Shown here piece after piece: positions 1-8,124 of a DNA stretch of 64,000 bases. Made by a program: the position numbers and the translations under genes. This DNA is from Candidatus Babelota bacterium (GTDB lineage Bacteria; Babelota; Babeliae; Babelales; Babelaceae). The notes under the pieces were generated by a model. That model saw only the letters and a list, made by a program, of their open reading frames with translations, searched no databases and had not been told where the DNA came from. Every line of letters begins with the position of its first letter. The stretch's first letter is position 1. The stretch spans positions 1 through 64,000 of the forward strand of contig JAMCTG010000005.1 of the NCBI GenBank assembly GCA_023379005.1. The letters are read 5' to 3'.

Positions 1-228
1 CAACCATATTTTAGAATTTTCAATCCCTGGTTACAACAAAAAAGATTTGATCCAAAAGCTGAATATATTAAAAAATGGATCCCTGAATTAAAAGATATTT
101 CAGAAAAAGATATTTTAAATTGGCAAAAAACTTATAAACAATATGATGTTTATTTCCCACCAATAGTTGATCACGAAAAAGAATCAACTATTGCAAAAAA
201 AATGTATAAGCAAGCAATTGAAAAATAA
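1..228 (+). CDS. phrB: Deoxyribodipyrimidine photolyase, C-terminal fragment
   Basis: An open frame enters from the left edge and stops at TAA 226-228, giving the last 75 residues of a protein. It begins with PYFRIFNP, followed by QQKRFDP, YIKKW and PEL. This is the highly conserved end of the FAD-binding domain of DNA photolyases/cryptochromes, where the PYFRIFNP stretch lies near the flavin. The family repairs UV-induced pyrimidine dimers using light. The frame ends with a lysine-rich tail as in bacterial CPD photolyases. Only the 3' end is visible, so the antenna domain and intactness cannot be judged. It converges on the small minus-strand gene that ends 8 bp later. Confidence 0.88.
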   Translation, partial: QPYFRIFNPWLQQKRFDPKAEYIKKWIPELKDISEKDILNWQKTYKQYDVYFPPIVDHEKESTIAKKMYKQAIEK

Positions 229-236
229 AATTATTT

Positions 237-632
237 TCACGCTTCTTCAACATCAGCATGCGATTTATATTTATAAAGACTTTGATTAACCTTTTCAATG
301 ACCAAATAAATAAACCCAATCATTGTAATAGCCGAAGGAAAGCTCAAAATATTATCAAAACCAATTTTTTTCATATAAGAATAAAAACTAGAATGCAAGG
401 GAGCATGCAACTGTCTCTGCCATGAATCAGTAAAATCTAAATTGAATTCTTCTATCTCTTTTATAGATTTGAAATGATAAAGAAAATTATCATAAATATT
501 CATTTTTTTGAGACCATTTATTAAAGTAATATAGTCTTCTTTTAATTTTTTTTGATCAATCTGATCAGGAAGTTCCATACCAAAAATTGAATAATTCAAA
601 ACAAAAATTAAGAATAAAAATATTTTTTTCAT
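237..632 (-). CDS. Small secreted or membrane protein of unknown function
   Basis: This gene encodes 131 residues. The chosen ATG (630-632) gives a typical signal peptide (MKKIFLFLIF followed by a hydrophobic run) ending FGMELP. The longer in-frame start upstream would place a non-hydrophobic leader before it. The start overlaps the ileS stop by one base (TAATG), which implies translational coupling. The mature part is lysine-rich and helical, and a second hydrophobic stretch near residues 100-115 (ITMIGFIYLVI) may be a membrane segment. I do not recognise a family. The Met right after the signal peptide followed by Glu recurs in several exported proteins of this window. Confidence 0.7.
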   Translation of the reverse strand: MKKIFLFLIFVLNYSIFGMELPDQIDQKKLKEDYITLINGLKKMNIYDNFLYHFKSIKEIEEFNLDFTDSWQRQLHAPLHSSFYSYMKKIGFDNILSFPSAITMIGFIYLVIEKVNQSLYKYKSHADVEEA

Positions 633-3526
633 TATATACCCAAAACTTTTTGGCATCTTCTGCACAAATTATCTTTACCTGGAACTTCATCCCATTGCCA
701 GCATCTTGGGCATTTTTCTCCAATTGCTTTTGCAACTTGAGCATAAATTCCATCAGCGATTTTTGGCAAATCTTCATCATTCATCACAAGTTTGAATTGT
801 GAGACAACAAAAAATTCTTTAAAAAAGTGGGTTAAATCTTGTTTTGAAGATTTCAATTTATTTAAAAAAGCATAAAATTTATCATATTCATTTACTTTTG
901 AATCAACAAATAGAGTAACTTGAGAATCTAATGAATGACCAACAATTCCTTGAGCACGGAGTTCTTCAATTGCTTTTAAAATTATTGATCTTAAACTTTT
1001 TAGAACTTCCCACTGTTCTTCACGATATTGTATTGCATCTTCATACAGAATTTTTGTTCTTGTTTCTTGAATATGATCAATCTGATGATAGGGAACATCT
1101 AAACTAACTGATTGATTTGAATCATAATCAAAAACTTCTTTGGCAAACTTCAATGAAGAAAATTTTTGCAAATGAATTGAGTCTTTTTTATTTTTTTGAA
1201 AATGGTCAGTTACAAGTTCGGCAGTAAAAGACATAATTGGCGCTGTTAATTTTGTAAGCACATCTAAAATATGCCACATAACTGTTTGCGCGCTGCGGCG
1301 TAATGTACCATCAGCTTTTTCAACATAAAGTCTGTCTTTGATCATATCAAGATAAAATGCGCTTAATTCTGAAGAACAATATTCAGCAAGACCATGAAAC
1401 ACTGCAGTAAAATCGCATGCATTATAATATACAAGCATTTCATTTTGCAAATTATACAATTTCACTAAGGCGTATCTATCTAAAATTTGAAGTTGTTCGA
1501 TTCTCACTGCATCTTTGTCTAAATCAAAATCATAAAGGTTAGAAAGTAAGAATCTGCACGTGTTGCGAATCTTACGATAAACTTCCGAAACATTTTGTGT
1601 TAATTTCTCTGATACAACAGGATCGCTATCATAACCAATACTTGCTACCCAAAGTCTTAAACCATCTGTTCCAATTTTTTCTATAATATCTTGAGGTAAC
1701 ACAACGTTTCCTAAAGATTTGGACATTTTGCGTCCTTTTTCGTCAACAGTATATCCGTGAGTCATAATCGCTTTTGTGCAAGCCTCACCTTCTATAACAA
1801 GGCTATTAAGCAATGAACTTTGGAACCAACCACGATGTTGATCAACACCTTCAAGATACAAATCGGCAGGAAATGCCAATTCGTCATTTTTATATAAAAC
1901 CGCAAAGTGGCTCACACCTGCATCGAACCATACATCTAAAATATCTGTTTCTTTTCTAAAATCTGAAGTTCCACATTTTGGACAAGTCGTATCACCTGCA
2001 ATATCTTTCAATGGCACATGAGCCCAATATTCGATTCCTTCTTTTTCAATACCTTTTGCAATTCGATCTATAAACTCTTTACTTGTAAAAGTATAATCAC
2101 AAGTATTACACAATAATGCCGGAATAGGTACGCCCCAAGCACGCTGACGCGAAAGACACCATTCCCATCTATTGGAAACTGTTGCCTTTAAAAAGTTTTT
2201 TCCTTGTTCTGGAATAAATTTAATTTTTTCAATAGCATCTAATGCTTCTTGCTTAATATTTTGGCGATTTAAATCAAAGAACCATTGCTTGGTTGCTCTA
2301 AAAATTAGACCATTATGGCATCTCCAACAATGTGGATAACTATGCGTTATAGATGCTTTATGAAATAATTTTTGTTTTTCAGCTAACTTTTTTATAACCC
2401 AAATTTGCCCATCTTGAACAGACATTCCTTCAAGTTCTTTAGGTTCAATTCCTAAAGAATATTTACCATCAGTTGTTATTGGAGAAAAAATTTCCAAATT
2501 GTTTTTTACACCAATTTCATAGTCAATAGGTCCACAACCAGGCGCAGTATGTACAGCAGCTGTACCCTCTTCTAGCCCAACACCCTCTTCAAATAAAATC
2601 GGAACAACTAAATTATCAACAAATGGATGTTCTACTTTTGCACCTTTTAGTTCTGAAGATTTAAATTCTCTAATAATTTTGCATTCTGTATTTAGCATTT
2701 TGCAAAATTTTGGGGCAACTTGAGAACCGACAATGATATATTTATCATTTATCTGAATTAAGCTATAAGAAGCATCTTTATGCAACATTACAGCTCTATT
2801 GAGCGGCAATGTCCAAGGAGTTGTTGTCCAAACTACTAGATCGATTGGATTTTTAATTTCAGGAAAATATTTTTGCCAATCTTTTAATGTAAATAGAACG
2901 TAAAGTGATGGATCTTTTCTGTCTTCATATTCAATTTCAGCAGCAGCCAAAACAGTCTGACAAGAATAACACCAAGGAACTGTTTTATTTTTTCTTTCTA
3001 TATATCCGCCATCTACTAATATTCCAAATGCTCTGACTGTTGAACCTTCATAATCAGGAGACATGGTAATATAAGGATGATCCCAGTTCATTAATACGCC
3101 AAGTTTTTTAAATTCTTGGCGCTGAACGTCTATCCAATGACTGGCATATTCTCTACTTGCTTTAATTAGTTCTAAACGTGAATTAAATTTTTTTTCTTGC
3201 GTAACTTTAAATTCAATAGGAAGACCGTGACAATCCCAACCCGGCTTTACAGGAACATGATAGCCAGACATTCTTTTAAATTTAGTAACAATATCTTTTA
3301 AAATTTTATTGTATGCATGTCCTAAATGAATGTGACCATTTGCATATGGTGGACCATCATGCAAAATGTATTTGTCGGCAGATTCGTGCAATTTATAAGT
3401 TTTTTCATATAAATCTTTTTTTTGCCAACGTTCTAAAAGTTGAGGATCATCGACTTTAGAATTAGCACGTATTGGAAAATCTGTTTTGGGTAAATTAAGC
3501 GTATCTTTAAAGCTTTTCTCTGACAT
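632..3526 (-). CDS. ileS: Isoleucyl-tRNA synthetase
   Basis: The 964-residue product is a class I aminoacyl-tRNA synthetase that charges tRNA-Ile in the cytosol. The nucleotide-binding HIGH motif is HLGH at residues 67-70, in the context GHIHLGHA. The KMSKS loop is at residues 600-604, and a large editing domain lies between them. The C-terminus carries a zinc-knuckle-like CPRCW...CRRC pair of CxxC motifs, as in bacterial IleRS with a C-terminal zinc site. Length is close to the usual bacterial 930-970. The ATG at 3526 is preferred over an in-frame upstream start because an AAGG element sits 3 nt before it. A small secreted-protein gene is coupled downstream. Confidence 0.97.
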   Translation of the reverse strand: MSEKSFKDTLNLPKTDFPIRANSKVDDPQLLERWQKKDLYEKTYKLHESADKYILHDGPPYANGHIHLGHAYNKILKDIVTKFKRMSGYHVPVKPGWDCHGLPIEFKVTQEKKFNSRLELIKASREYASHWIDVQRQEFKKLGVLMNWDHPYITMSPDYEGSTVRAFGILVDGGYIERKNKTVPWCYSCQTVLAAAEIEYEDRKDPSLYVLFTLKDWQKYFPEIKNPIDLVVWTTTPWTLPLNRAVMLHKDASYSLIQINDKYIIVGSQVAPKFCKMLNTECKIIREFKSSELKGAKVEHPFVDNLVVPILFEEGVGLEEGTAAVHTAPGCGPIDYEIGVKNNLEIFSPITTDGKYSLGIEPKELEGMSVQDGQIWVIKKLAEKQKLFHKASITHSYPHCWRCHNGLIFRATKQWFFDLNRQNIKQEALDAIEKIKFIPEQGKNFLKATVSNRWEWCLSRQRAWGVPIPALLCNTCDYTFTSKEFIDRIAKGIEKEGIEYWAHVPLKDIAGDTTCPKCGTSDFRKETDILDVWFDAGVSHFAVLYKNDELAFPADLYLEGVDQHRGWFQSSLLNSLVIEGEACTKAIMTHGYTVDEKGRKMSKSLGNVVLPQDIIEKIGTDGLRLWVASIGYDSDPVVSEKLTQNVSEVYRKIRNTCRFLLSNLYDFDLDKDAVRIEQLQILDRYALVKLYNLQNEMLVYYNACDFTAVFHGLAEYCSSELSAFYLDMIKDRLYVEKADGTLRRSAQTVMWHILDVLTKLTAPIMSFTAELVTDHFQKNKKDSIHLQKFSSLKFAKEVFDYDSNQSVSLDVPYHQIDHIQETRTKILYEDAIQYREEQWEVLKSLRSIILKAIEELRAQGIVGHSLDSQVTLFVDSKVNEYDKFYAFLNKLKSSKQDLTHFFKEFFVVSQFKLVMNDEDLPKIADGIYAQVAKAIGEKCPRCWQWDEVPGKDNLCRRCQKVLGI

Positions 3527-3602
3527 TAGCCTTAATCCTTTTTGGATTGCATACAAAATTGATTTCTATAAATAAATCGTTATTATAAAATACTTAAAAA
3601 TA

Positions 3603-3702
3603 TATATTATTTATTATACTTTCTTTTCATGATAGATCCAGAAAAAAAAATCGGAATATGGGGATTAGGCGTAGTTGGAACATCGGCAGTTAACTACTTT
3701 TA
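3603..3702 (+). repeat. Direct repeat, left copy: murD promoter plus first codons
   Basis: These roughly 100 bp are repeated without visible mismatch at 3820-3919, a constant offset of 217 bp. The repeated unit includes the TATACT box, the ATG and the first 24 codons of murD. Identity ends at the ACTACTTTTA junction, after which the left copy runs into a palindromic repeat and the right copy continues into functional murD. Confidence 0.9.
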
Positions 3703-3745
3703 CATTCCTCGATACGATTCCTACGGAATCACTCGGAATGATTGA
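3629..3745 (+). pseudogene. Truncated duplicate of the murD 5' end
   Basis: The left member of the duplication starts with the same ATG and encodes the same first 24 residues as MurD (MIDPEKKIGI...). It then reads through the palindromic repeat for about 14 codons (YIPRYDSYGITRND) and stops at TGA 3743-3745. The resulting 38-residue peptide holds only the first beta strand and glycine-rich turn of MurD and can have no ligase activity. It keeps its own copy of the -10-like box, so it may still be transcribed and could compete for expression with the real gene. Confidence 0.8.
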
Positions 3746-3791
3746 TTCTTGAATCATCTCGAGTGAAATTGCAAAGCAATTTTGTATCGAG
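3708..3791 (+). repeat. Three-armed palindromic repeat, copy 1
   Basis: The 84-bp element is closed by CTCGATAC (3708-3715) and GTATCGAG (3784-3791). Inside are three hairpins: GATTCC/GGAATC (3716-3730); CACTCG/CGAGTG (3730-3765) enclosing TGATTC-TT-GAATCA; and AAATTGC-AAA-GCAATTT (3766-3782). The whole can fold as a cloverleaf in either strand. Related copies lie at 14580-14686, 43566-43615, 47427-47509 and 53699-53753. This copy sits exactly between the two duplicated murD 5' ends. Confidence 0.85.
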
Positions 3792-3819
3792 AGATGGAAT
3801 CGAGAAATCACAGATTTAT

Positions 3820-3919
3820 TATATTATTTATTATACTTTCTTTTCATGATAGATCCAGAAAAAAAAATCGGAATATGGGGATTAGGCGTAGTTGGAACAT
3901 CGGCAGTTAACTACTTTTA
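3820..3919 (+). repeat. Direct repeat, right copy, within functional murD
   Basis: This is the second member of the roughly 100-bp duplication. It carries the promoter-proximal sequence and the true start codon of murD at 3846. See the left copy at 3603-3702. Confidence 0.9.
3832..3837 (+). promoter_or_regulatory. Putative -10 box of murD (near-leaderless transcript)
   Basis: TATACT lies 8 bp before the ATG at 3846. Transcription would begin at or within a few bases of the start codon, and no Shine-Dalgarno sequence is visible in the pyrimidine-rich gap. No convincing -35 hexamer is seen. The same arrangement is present in the duplicated copy. Confidence 0.4.
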
Positions 3920-5126
3920 TCCTAAATTTAAGAATATACAGTTAATTGAAAAAAAAGAGCTGGACATCCAGACCAAGCTTTCTCTACAAGAAAAAGGCAT
4001 AGAAGTTTTAAACCAAAATTTGCAGCTAGAAACATTTTTAAAACATAATGACTATATACTTTTTTCTCCAGGTATTGATCTTAGACCATATAAAGAATAT
4101 CAACATAAATGGTTGCCTGAAGTAGATATTTTTAGGCAAGTCTGGAAAAAACCAATTATTGCGGTCACAGGCACGGTCGGCAAAACTTCTATAGTTCATT
4201 TGTTGTCAGAAATTTTAAAAGCTAATGGTATAAAAGTAGCTACTGGCGGCAACATTGGCATAGGAATGTTAGATATTTTAAAACTTCAAGATTCATCAGA
4301 TATTGCAGTACTTGAACTTTCTAGCTACCAACTTGAACATTGTAAAATTTTTAACCCAGAAATTGCAGTATGGACTAATTTATTTGAAAATCATTTAGAT
4401 CACCATACAAACATGCAAGAATATTTTGAAGCTAAATTAAAAATAATTTTGCACCAAAATAAAAGCCAAAAAGCAATTTTGCCGGTAAATCTTCAAGAGC
4501 CAATTTTGAATTATAAAACCTTTGAACAAAATCTAATTTTTTTCGATGAAAAAAATTATGATAAAAAAATTTTAAAAAATTTTAAAGAAATTATAGATCT
4601 TACATATAAAACTAATTGGATAATAATTGATAAAGTTTTAGAAAATTTAAATATTAAAAATCCAATTTTGCCAAAATTAGAATTGCCTGAACACCGTCTA
4701 GACTTTGTTGGTGAAATTAATGGACGCAAATTTTATAATGATTCAAAATCAACAATTGCCCAAGCAACATTAGCTGCTGTAGAAAAATTAAATAATAAAT
4801 CTGTTGTGTTATTTTTAGGCGGAATAAGCAAAGGTGTAAATCGTTCAAATTTGGTTGCATCACTTAAAAATAAAGTAAAATATATTTTATGTTTTGGTGG
4901 CGAAGCTGAACAGCTTTATGAATTTTGCAAACAACATTTAATTAATGCAAGCGCACATAAAAATTTAGAAGATGCATTTGAAAAAGGGATTGAAATTTCA
5001 ATCCCCGGTGATATTTTACTTTTTTCCCCTGCCGGAGCAAGTTTTGATTTATTCAAAGATTACAAAGACAGAGGAAATAAATTTAAACAACTTGTGCAAC
5101 AATACAAATTAAAAAATTCATATTAA
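3846..5126 (+). CDS. murD: UDP-N-acetylmuramoyl-L-alanine--D-glutamate ligase
   Basis: MurD adds D-glutamate to UDP-MurNAc-L-Ala in the cytosolic branch of peptidoglycan synthesis. The 426-residue product has the N-terminal Rossmann turn GLGVVGTS (12-19), the Mur ligase ATP loop TGTVGKTS (108-115), SSYQLE (159-164) and NHLDHH (182-187). It also has the C-terminal HRLDFV and NDSKST motifs typical of MurD rather than MurC/E/F. Length matches the family (about 430-450). Its normal partner ftsW is on the same strand but more than 8 kb away, beyond a block of minus-strand beta-helix genes. No ribosome binding site is visible. Its 5' end is duplicated upstream. Confidence 0.95.
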   Translation: MIDPEKKIGIWGLGVVGTSAVNYFYPKFKNIQLIEKKELDIQTKLSLQEKGIEVLNQNLQLETFLKHNDYILFSPGIDLRPYKEYQHKWLPEVDIFRQVWKKPIIAVTGTVGKTSIVHLLSEILKANGIKVATGGNIGIGMLDILKLQDSSDIAVLELSSYQLEHCKIFNPEIAVWTNLFENHLDHHTNMQEYFEAKLKIILHQNKSQKAILPVNLQEPILNYKTFEQNLIFFDEKNYDKKILKNFKEIIDLTYKTNWIIIDKVLENLNIKNPILPKLELPEHRLDFVGEINGRKFYNDSKSTIAQATLAAVEKLNNKSVVLFLGGISKGVNRSNLVASLKNKVKYILCFGGEAEQLYEFCKQHLINASAHKNLEDAFEKGIEISIPGDILLFSPAGASFDLFKDYKDRGNKFKQLVQQYKLKNSY

Positions 5127-5129
5127 ATC

Positions 5130-5156
5130 TCGCAGATTGGTAAATTTAATCTGCGA
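5130..5156. terminator. Hairpin between convergent murD and a beta-helix gene
   Basis: A perfect 9-bp stem TCGCAGATT/AATCTGCGA with a 9-nt loop lies in the 35-bp gap between two convergent stop codons. Neither side has a strong T-run, so it may act weakly in both directions. Confidence 0.5.
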
Positions 5157-5161
5157 TTCAA

Positions 5162-6433
5162 TTATCCGATTGCCACATTCATATATTCACTTGCATTTTG
5201 AATAGCTGAGAAATCACCAACATTTGCATATAAAACAGGAAAAGTCCCTACAGTTCTTGTGACATCAAACCCAGTAGTTGTATTTAAAAATGTTACATTT
5301 CCATAAATTAAATTTGTTGTATTTGTTGTTGTATCTCTCAAACCATATCCCTCGATGCCTGTGTTTCTGTTACAATTATTATTGTCGATAATACAATTTC
5401 TACTACCATCTAATAAAATTCCAAAAGATTTTCCTGATGCACCAATAGCAATGTTACCAGAAGCTTGGCAATTTTCAATTGTTGTACCATTTTCCGTACC
5501 AGTTAATATAAAACCAGCAGCAGTTTTACCTATATTTCCTTGTCCAAAACATCCATTTATAAATGCTGTTCCATTTTGAGATTGAAATCCTATCCCATTA
5601 GCTGATACATTTCTGTTAGCTACTGCTTTGCAATTTATGAAACCTATTCCATTGCATTGATTCATTAAAAATCCAATTGCTGAAGATGTTAAACTTATAT
5701 CTCGTGCAATATTATTCAAACTTGCACAATTGGTAAAAGCGCAAATAGAACATTGATTTAAAGTAAACCCAATTCCGTATGAAAAACCACCATTGGAAGC
5801 AGCAGTTGAATCTAATATGTTTCCATTTGAACAATTTTCTAAACTAAAACCAAAACCTGAAGTAGAAATTCCTGCATCATTAAAATTACAAACACACATT
5901 TCAAGTCTAAAATTTGACCCATTAATAATTCTCATACCATAAGCAGGATTACCAGAACTACCCGTACAAGTCAAAATAGCACAATTTTTAATTTTGAATG
6001 TAGAAATACCCGTACCTGTTAGGTTTCCATCTAATAATATTCCTGTAGTTGCAGATTGCTGTATAACAATATTTTCCAAAAGAATTTGTGAACAACCATC
6101 TCCAATATAAATACCTCGGCCTGTCACTGGCCCAATTATCCCATTCATAATGTGAACATTTTTCAAACCTGGGCTTATAAAAATCCCGTCAAATCCTCCA
6201 ACTGTATTTCCGGAAGCTTGACTATATTTGTAACTTGATAAATCCAAAAGAACATCATTACTCGTTATTCTTACAATTGCATCATTTGGATCAGTGGGGT
6301 TTGCTTGAAATGATATTCCCAAACCAAATGTTCCAGGATGATCAATAATCGAGGCAATGCTTTCGGAATTAATAATTTCAATTGAACTCGTAATTACACA
6401 AAAAATAACTAATAATTTTAAAATTTTTTTCAT
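5162..6433 (-). CDS. Secreted right-handed parallel beta-helix protein
   Basis: The 423-residue product has an N-terminal signal peptide (MKKILKLLVIF...) and then repeating short strands with N, G, I and C at regular positions, for example GIYIGDGCSQILLENIVI and GILLDGN. This pattern is typical of right-handed parallel beta-helix (pectate-lyase/NosD-like) folds. It shares architecture and several motifs (PGT.G.G, PTD..DA.V.IT, GDGCS near one third, NLI.GN near the C-terminus) with the protein at 8125-9390. No catalytic motif of a polysaccharide lyase is evident. It is the last gene of a five-gene array and follows its neighbour by 10 bp, so it is probably co-transcribed with it. A surface or extracellular binding role is inference. 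Confidence 0.8.
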   Translation of the reverse strand: MKKILKLLVIFCVITSSIEIINSESIASIIDHPGTFGLGISFQANPTDPNDAIVRITSNDVLLDLSSYKYSQASGNTVGGFDGIFISPGLKNVHIMNGIIGPVTGRGIYIGDGCSQILLENIVIQQSATTGILLDGNLTGTGISTFKIKNCAILTCTGSSGNPAYGMRIINGSNFRLEMCVCNFNDAGISTSGFGFSLENCSNGNILDSTAASNGGFSYGIGFTLNQCSICAFTNCASLNNIARDISLTSSAIGFLMNQCNGIGFINCKAVANRNVSANGIGFQSQNGTAFINGCFGQGNIGKTAAGFILTGTENGTTIENCQASGNIAIGASGKSFGILLDGSRNCIIDNNNCNRNTGIEGYGLRDTTTNTTNLIYGNVTFLNTTTGFDVTRTVGTFPVLYANVGDFSAIQNASEYMNVAIG

Positions 6434-6443
6434 TCTGCTTCTC

Positions 6444-8033
6444 TCAGTTATATATAATTATATTTGAATAAGAAGTTTCTAAATTATTGAGGCGATCAAT
6501 TGAAGTTGATTCAACTGAATTTAAAGAAATACCACCTTCATTTGAATTACCCGCATGTGTAATAACTATTTGATTTTTTTCAATAGGATTATTTCTGCCG
6601 TTACCCATAGATAAATTTTTTACAAAATAATTATTTTGATTTCCATTTGCTGAGCTTATTGCACGAATTCCAAAAGATCTTTCATCATTAAAACCTGCAT
6701 TTTGTATTGCGCTGCACCCAATAAATTGACATTTTTTTACGCCTGTTCCAGCAGCTCCAGATGATGAAATATTAAATCCTGCGCAAATATTGGTAATGCC
6801 ATCTTCAACGGATTCATTTTGATTTGCTCTACAATTTTTTAAAATACAATTAGTTGCGCGATCAAGATTAAATCCATAACAATTTGAATTATTTAAATTG
6901 TCTGAAGAAATATTAGAAAATGCTACACATTTTTCTAACGAATTTTTTGTAACATCTGCCAGCAATTCATAACCAGACATGTTGTTAGTAGAAATATTAT
7001 TACTTACCAAACAACTTTTTAATATATTTGATGAACACGAAATTCCACCAGTTAATTTTATTCCTGTAAAATTGCCTGAATTTGTAACATTAGATAAAAC
7101 TTCACATTTATTTAAAACATTTGCAGAACTTGCAATATTAAAACCAATAATAGAACCTTCAGAATTATTTTTTACGATACATTTTTTGAATATATTTGCA
7201 TTAGAATTAGCTCCCGAAATTCCAAATAAAATTTGAATACCAGTTGAACTATTATTTTGAGCAGAACAATTTTTCAACACACAATTTTGAGTATTATTTA
7301 AATTTATTGCCTGAAAAACTGTACTGTAGTTTTCAAAAACTTTTACTGAATCTAATTTGCATAAATTACTATTTTGTAAGTTGATGGCAGAAAAAATTGC
7401 GCTTCCGGATATATTATTATTTATTGATAAATTAAAGATTTTCAAATCTATACAATTATTTGCAAAAAAACCAAAATCTGCTGCTACTGAAGTGCAACAT
7501 TTAGAAATGGAACAATCTTTAATTTCACTGTTACTAATTGCTCCACTAGCTGAACCAGCCAATTCTATTCCTCTAACTTTACAATCAACAATATCAAGGT
7601 TTGAGATTTTTATTCTTGTAGATGAAGTATTAGCAGCTATTACATTTGGGCCTACAGAAATTCCTGAATTAGTAAAACTTTTAATTAAACCATTTCCTTG
7701 AATAACAATATCAGATCTTGGATCAGAAGACGTAGCACCAACAACTCTAATCCCATTACAATTACTAATCATATTTCCTTGTGATAATATTTTTCCATTA
7801 AAATCTAATGTAACACCATTGGTATTTATAATTATTGCATTAGACGATACTATCGGCAAAAATACAATATCGGTAGTTAGTACATAAATTCCTGGTGTAT
7901 TAATGACGTATGAAGTTTGTCCATTCGGAACAAAATCACTTTGTTTAATAGTTGTAACTGTGGGCGCGCATATTTCAGAACATGAAGTAAAATTTAAGAA
8001 AGAAATAAATAAAATTATAAAAATTTTCTTCAT
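6444..8033 (-). CDS. Secreted right-handed parallel beta-helix protein
   Basis: The 529-residue product has a signal peptide ending near FTSCSEICAP, then a start-of-helix motif (YVINTPGIYVLTTDI) and about 15-20 turns rich in N, S, C and I. Typical turns read ILKNCRANQNES and LKSCLVSNNIST. The turns contain regular Asn ladders and frequent Cys, as in stacked beta-helix coils. It starts with a good AAGGA element 6 nt from the ATG and lies just after a strong terminator that ends the preceding gene. It therefore probably begins its own transcript, shared with the gene at 5162-6433. The function is unknown. Glycan-binding or glycan-acting roles are known for the fold, but no active site is visible. 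Confidence 0.8.
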   Translation of the reverse strand: MKKIFIILFISFLNFTSCSEICAPTVTTIKQSDFVPNGQTSYVINTPGIYVLTTDIVFLPIVSSNAIIINTNGVTLDFNGKILSQGNMISNCNGIRVVGATSSDPRSDIVIQGNGLIKSFTNSGISVGPNVIAANTSSTRIKISNLDIVDCKVRGIELAGSASGAISNSEIKDCSISKCCTSVAADFGFFANNCIDLKIFNLSINNNISGSAIFSAINLQNSNLCKLDSVKVFENYSTVFQAINLNNTQNCVLKNCSAQNNSSTGIQILFGISGANSNANIFKKCIVKNNSEGSIIGFNIASSANVLNKCEVLSNVTNSGNFTGIKLTGGISCSSNILKSCLVSNNISTNNMSGYELLADVTKNSLEKCVAFSNISSDNLNNSNCYGFNLDRATNCILKNCRANQNESVEDGITNICAGFNISSSGAAGTGVKKCQFIGCSAIQNAGFNDERSFGIRAISSANGNQNNYFVKNLSMGNGRNNPIEKNQIVITHAGNSNEGGISLNSVESTSIDRLNNLETSYSNIIIYN

Positions 8034-8064
8034 ATATTTTCCTTTTTTTTAAAATCTTACATAA

Positions 8065-8102
8065 AAAATCGTACATTGCAAAATTACAATGTACGATTTT
8101 TT
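8065..8102 (-). terminator. Strong Rho-independent terminator
   Basis: A perfect 14-bp inverted repeat, AAAATCGTACATTG with CAATGTACGATTTT and an 8-nt loop, is followed on the minus strand by a T-run. It lies 23 bp after the stop of the gene at 8125-9390 and upstream of the next gene, so it splits the array into two transcripts. The plus strand also ends in T, so it could act in both directions. Confidence 0.85.
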
Positions 8103-8124
8103 AAAAGAGTAAGTTTTTTCTTAA

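Noticed and set aside
587-802. Plus-strand open frame of 71 codons over the 3' end of ileS
   Set aside because: It lies in the antisense of a certain gene, has no ribosome binding site and its composition mirrors the ileS codons.
3603-3919. CRISPR-like or tandem repeat array at the murD 5' end
   Set aside because: There are only two direct copies, 100 bp each, with a palindromic element between them and no spacer series.
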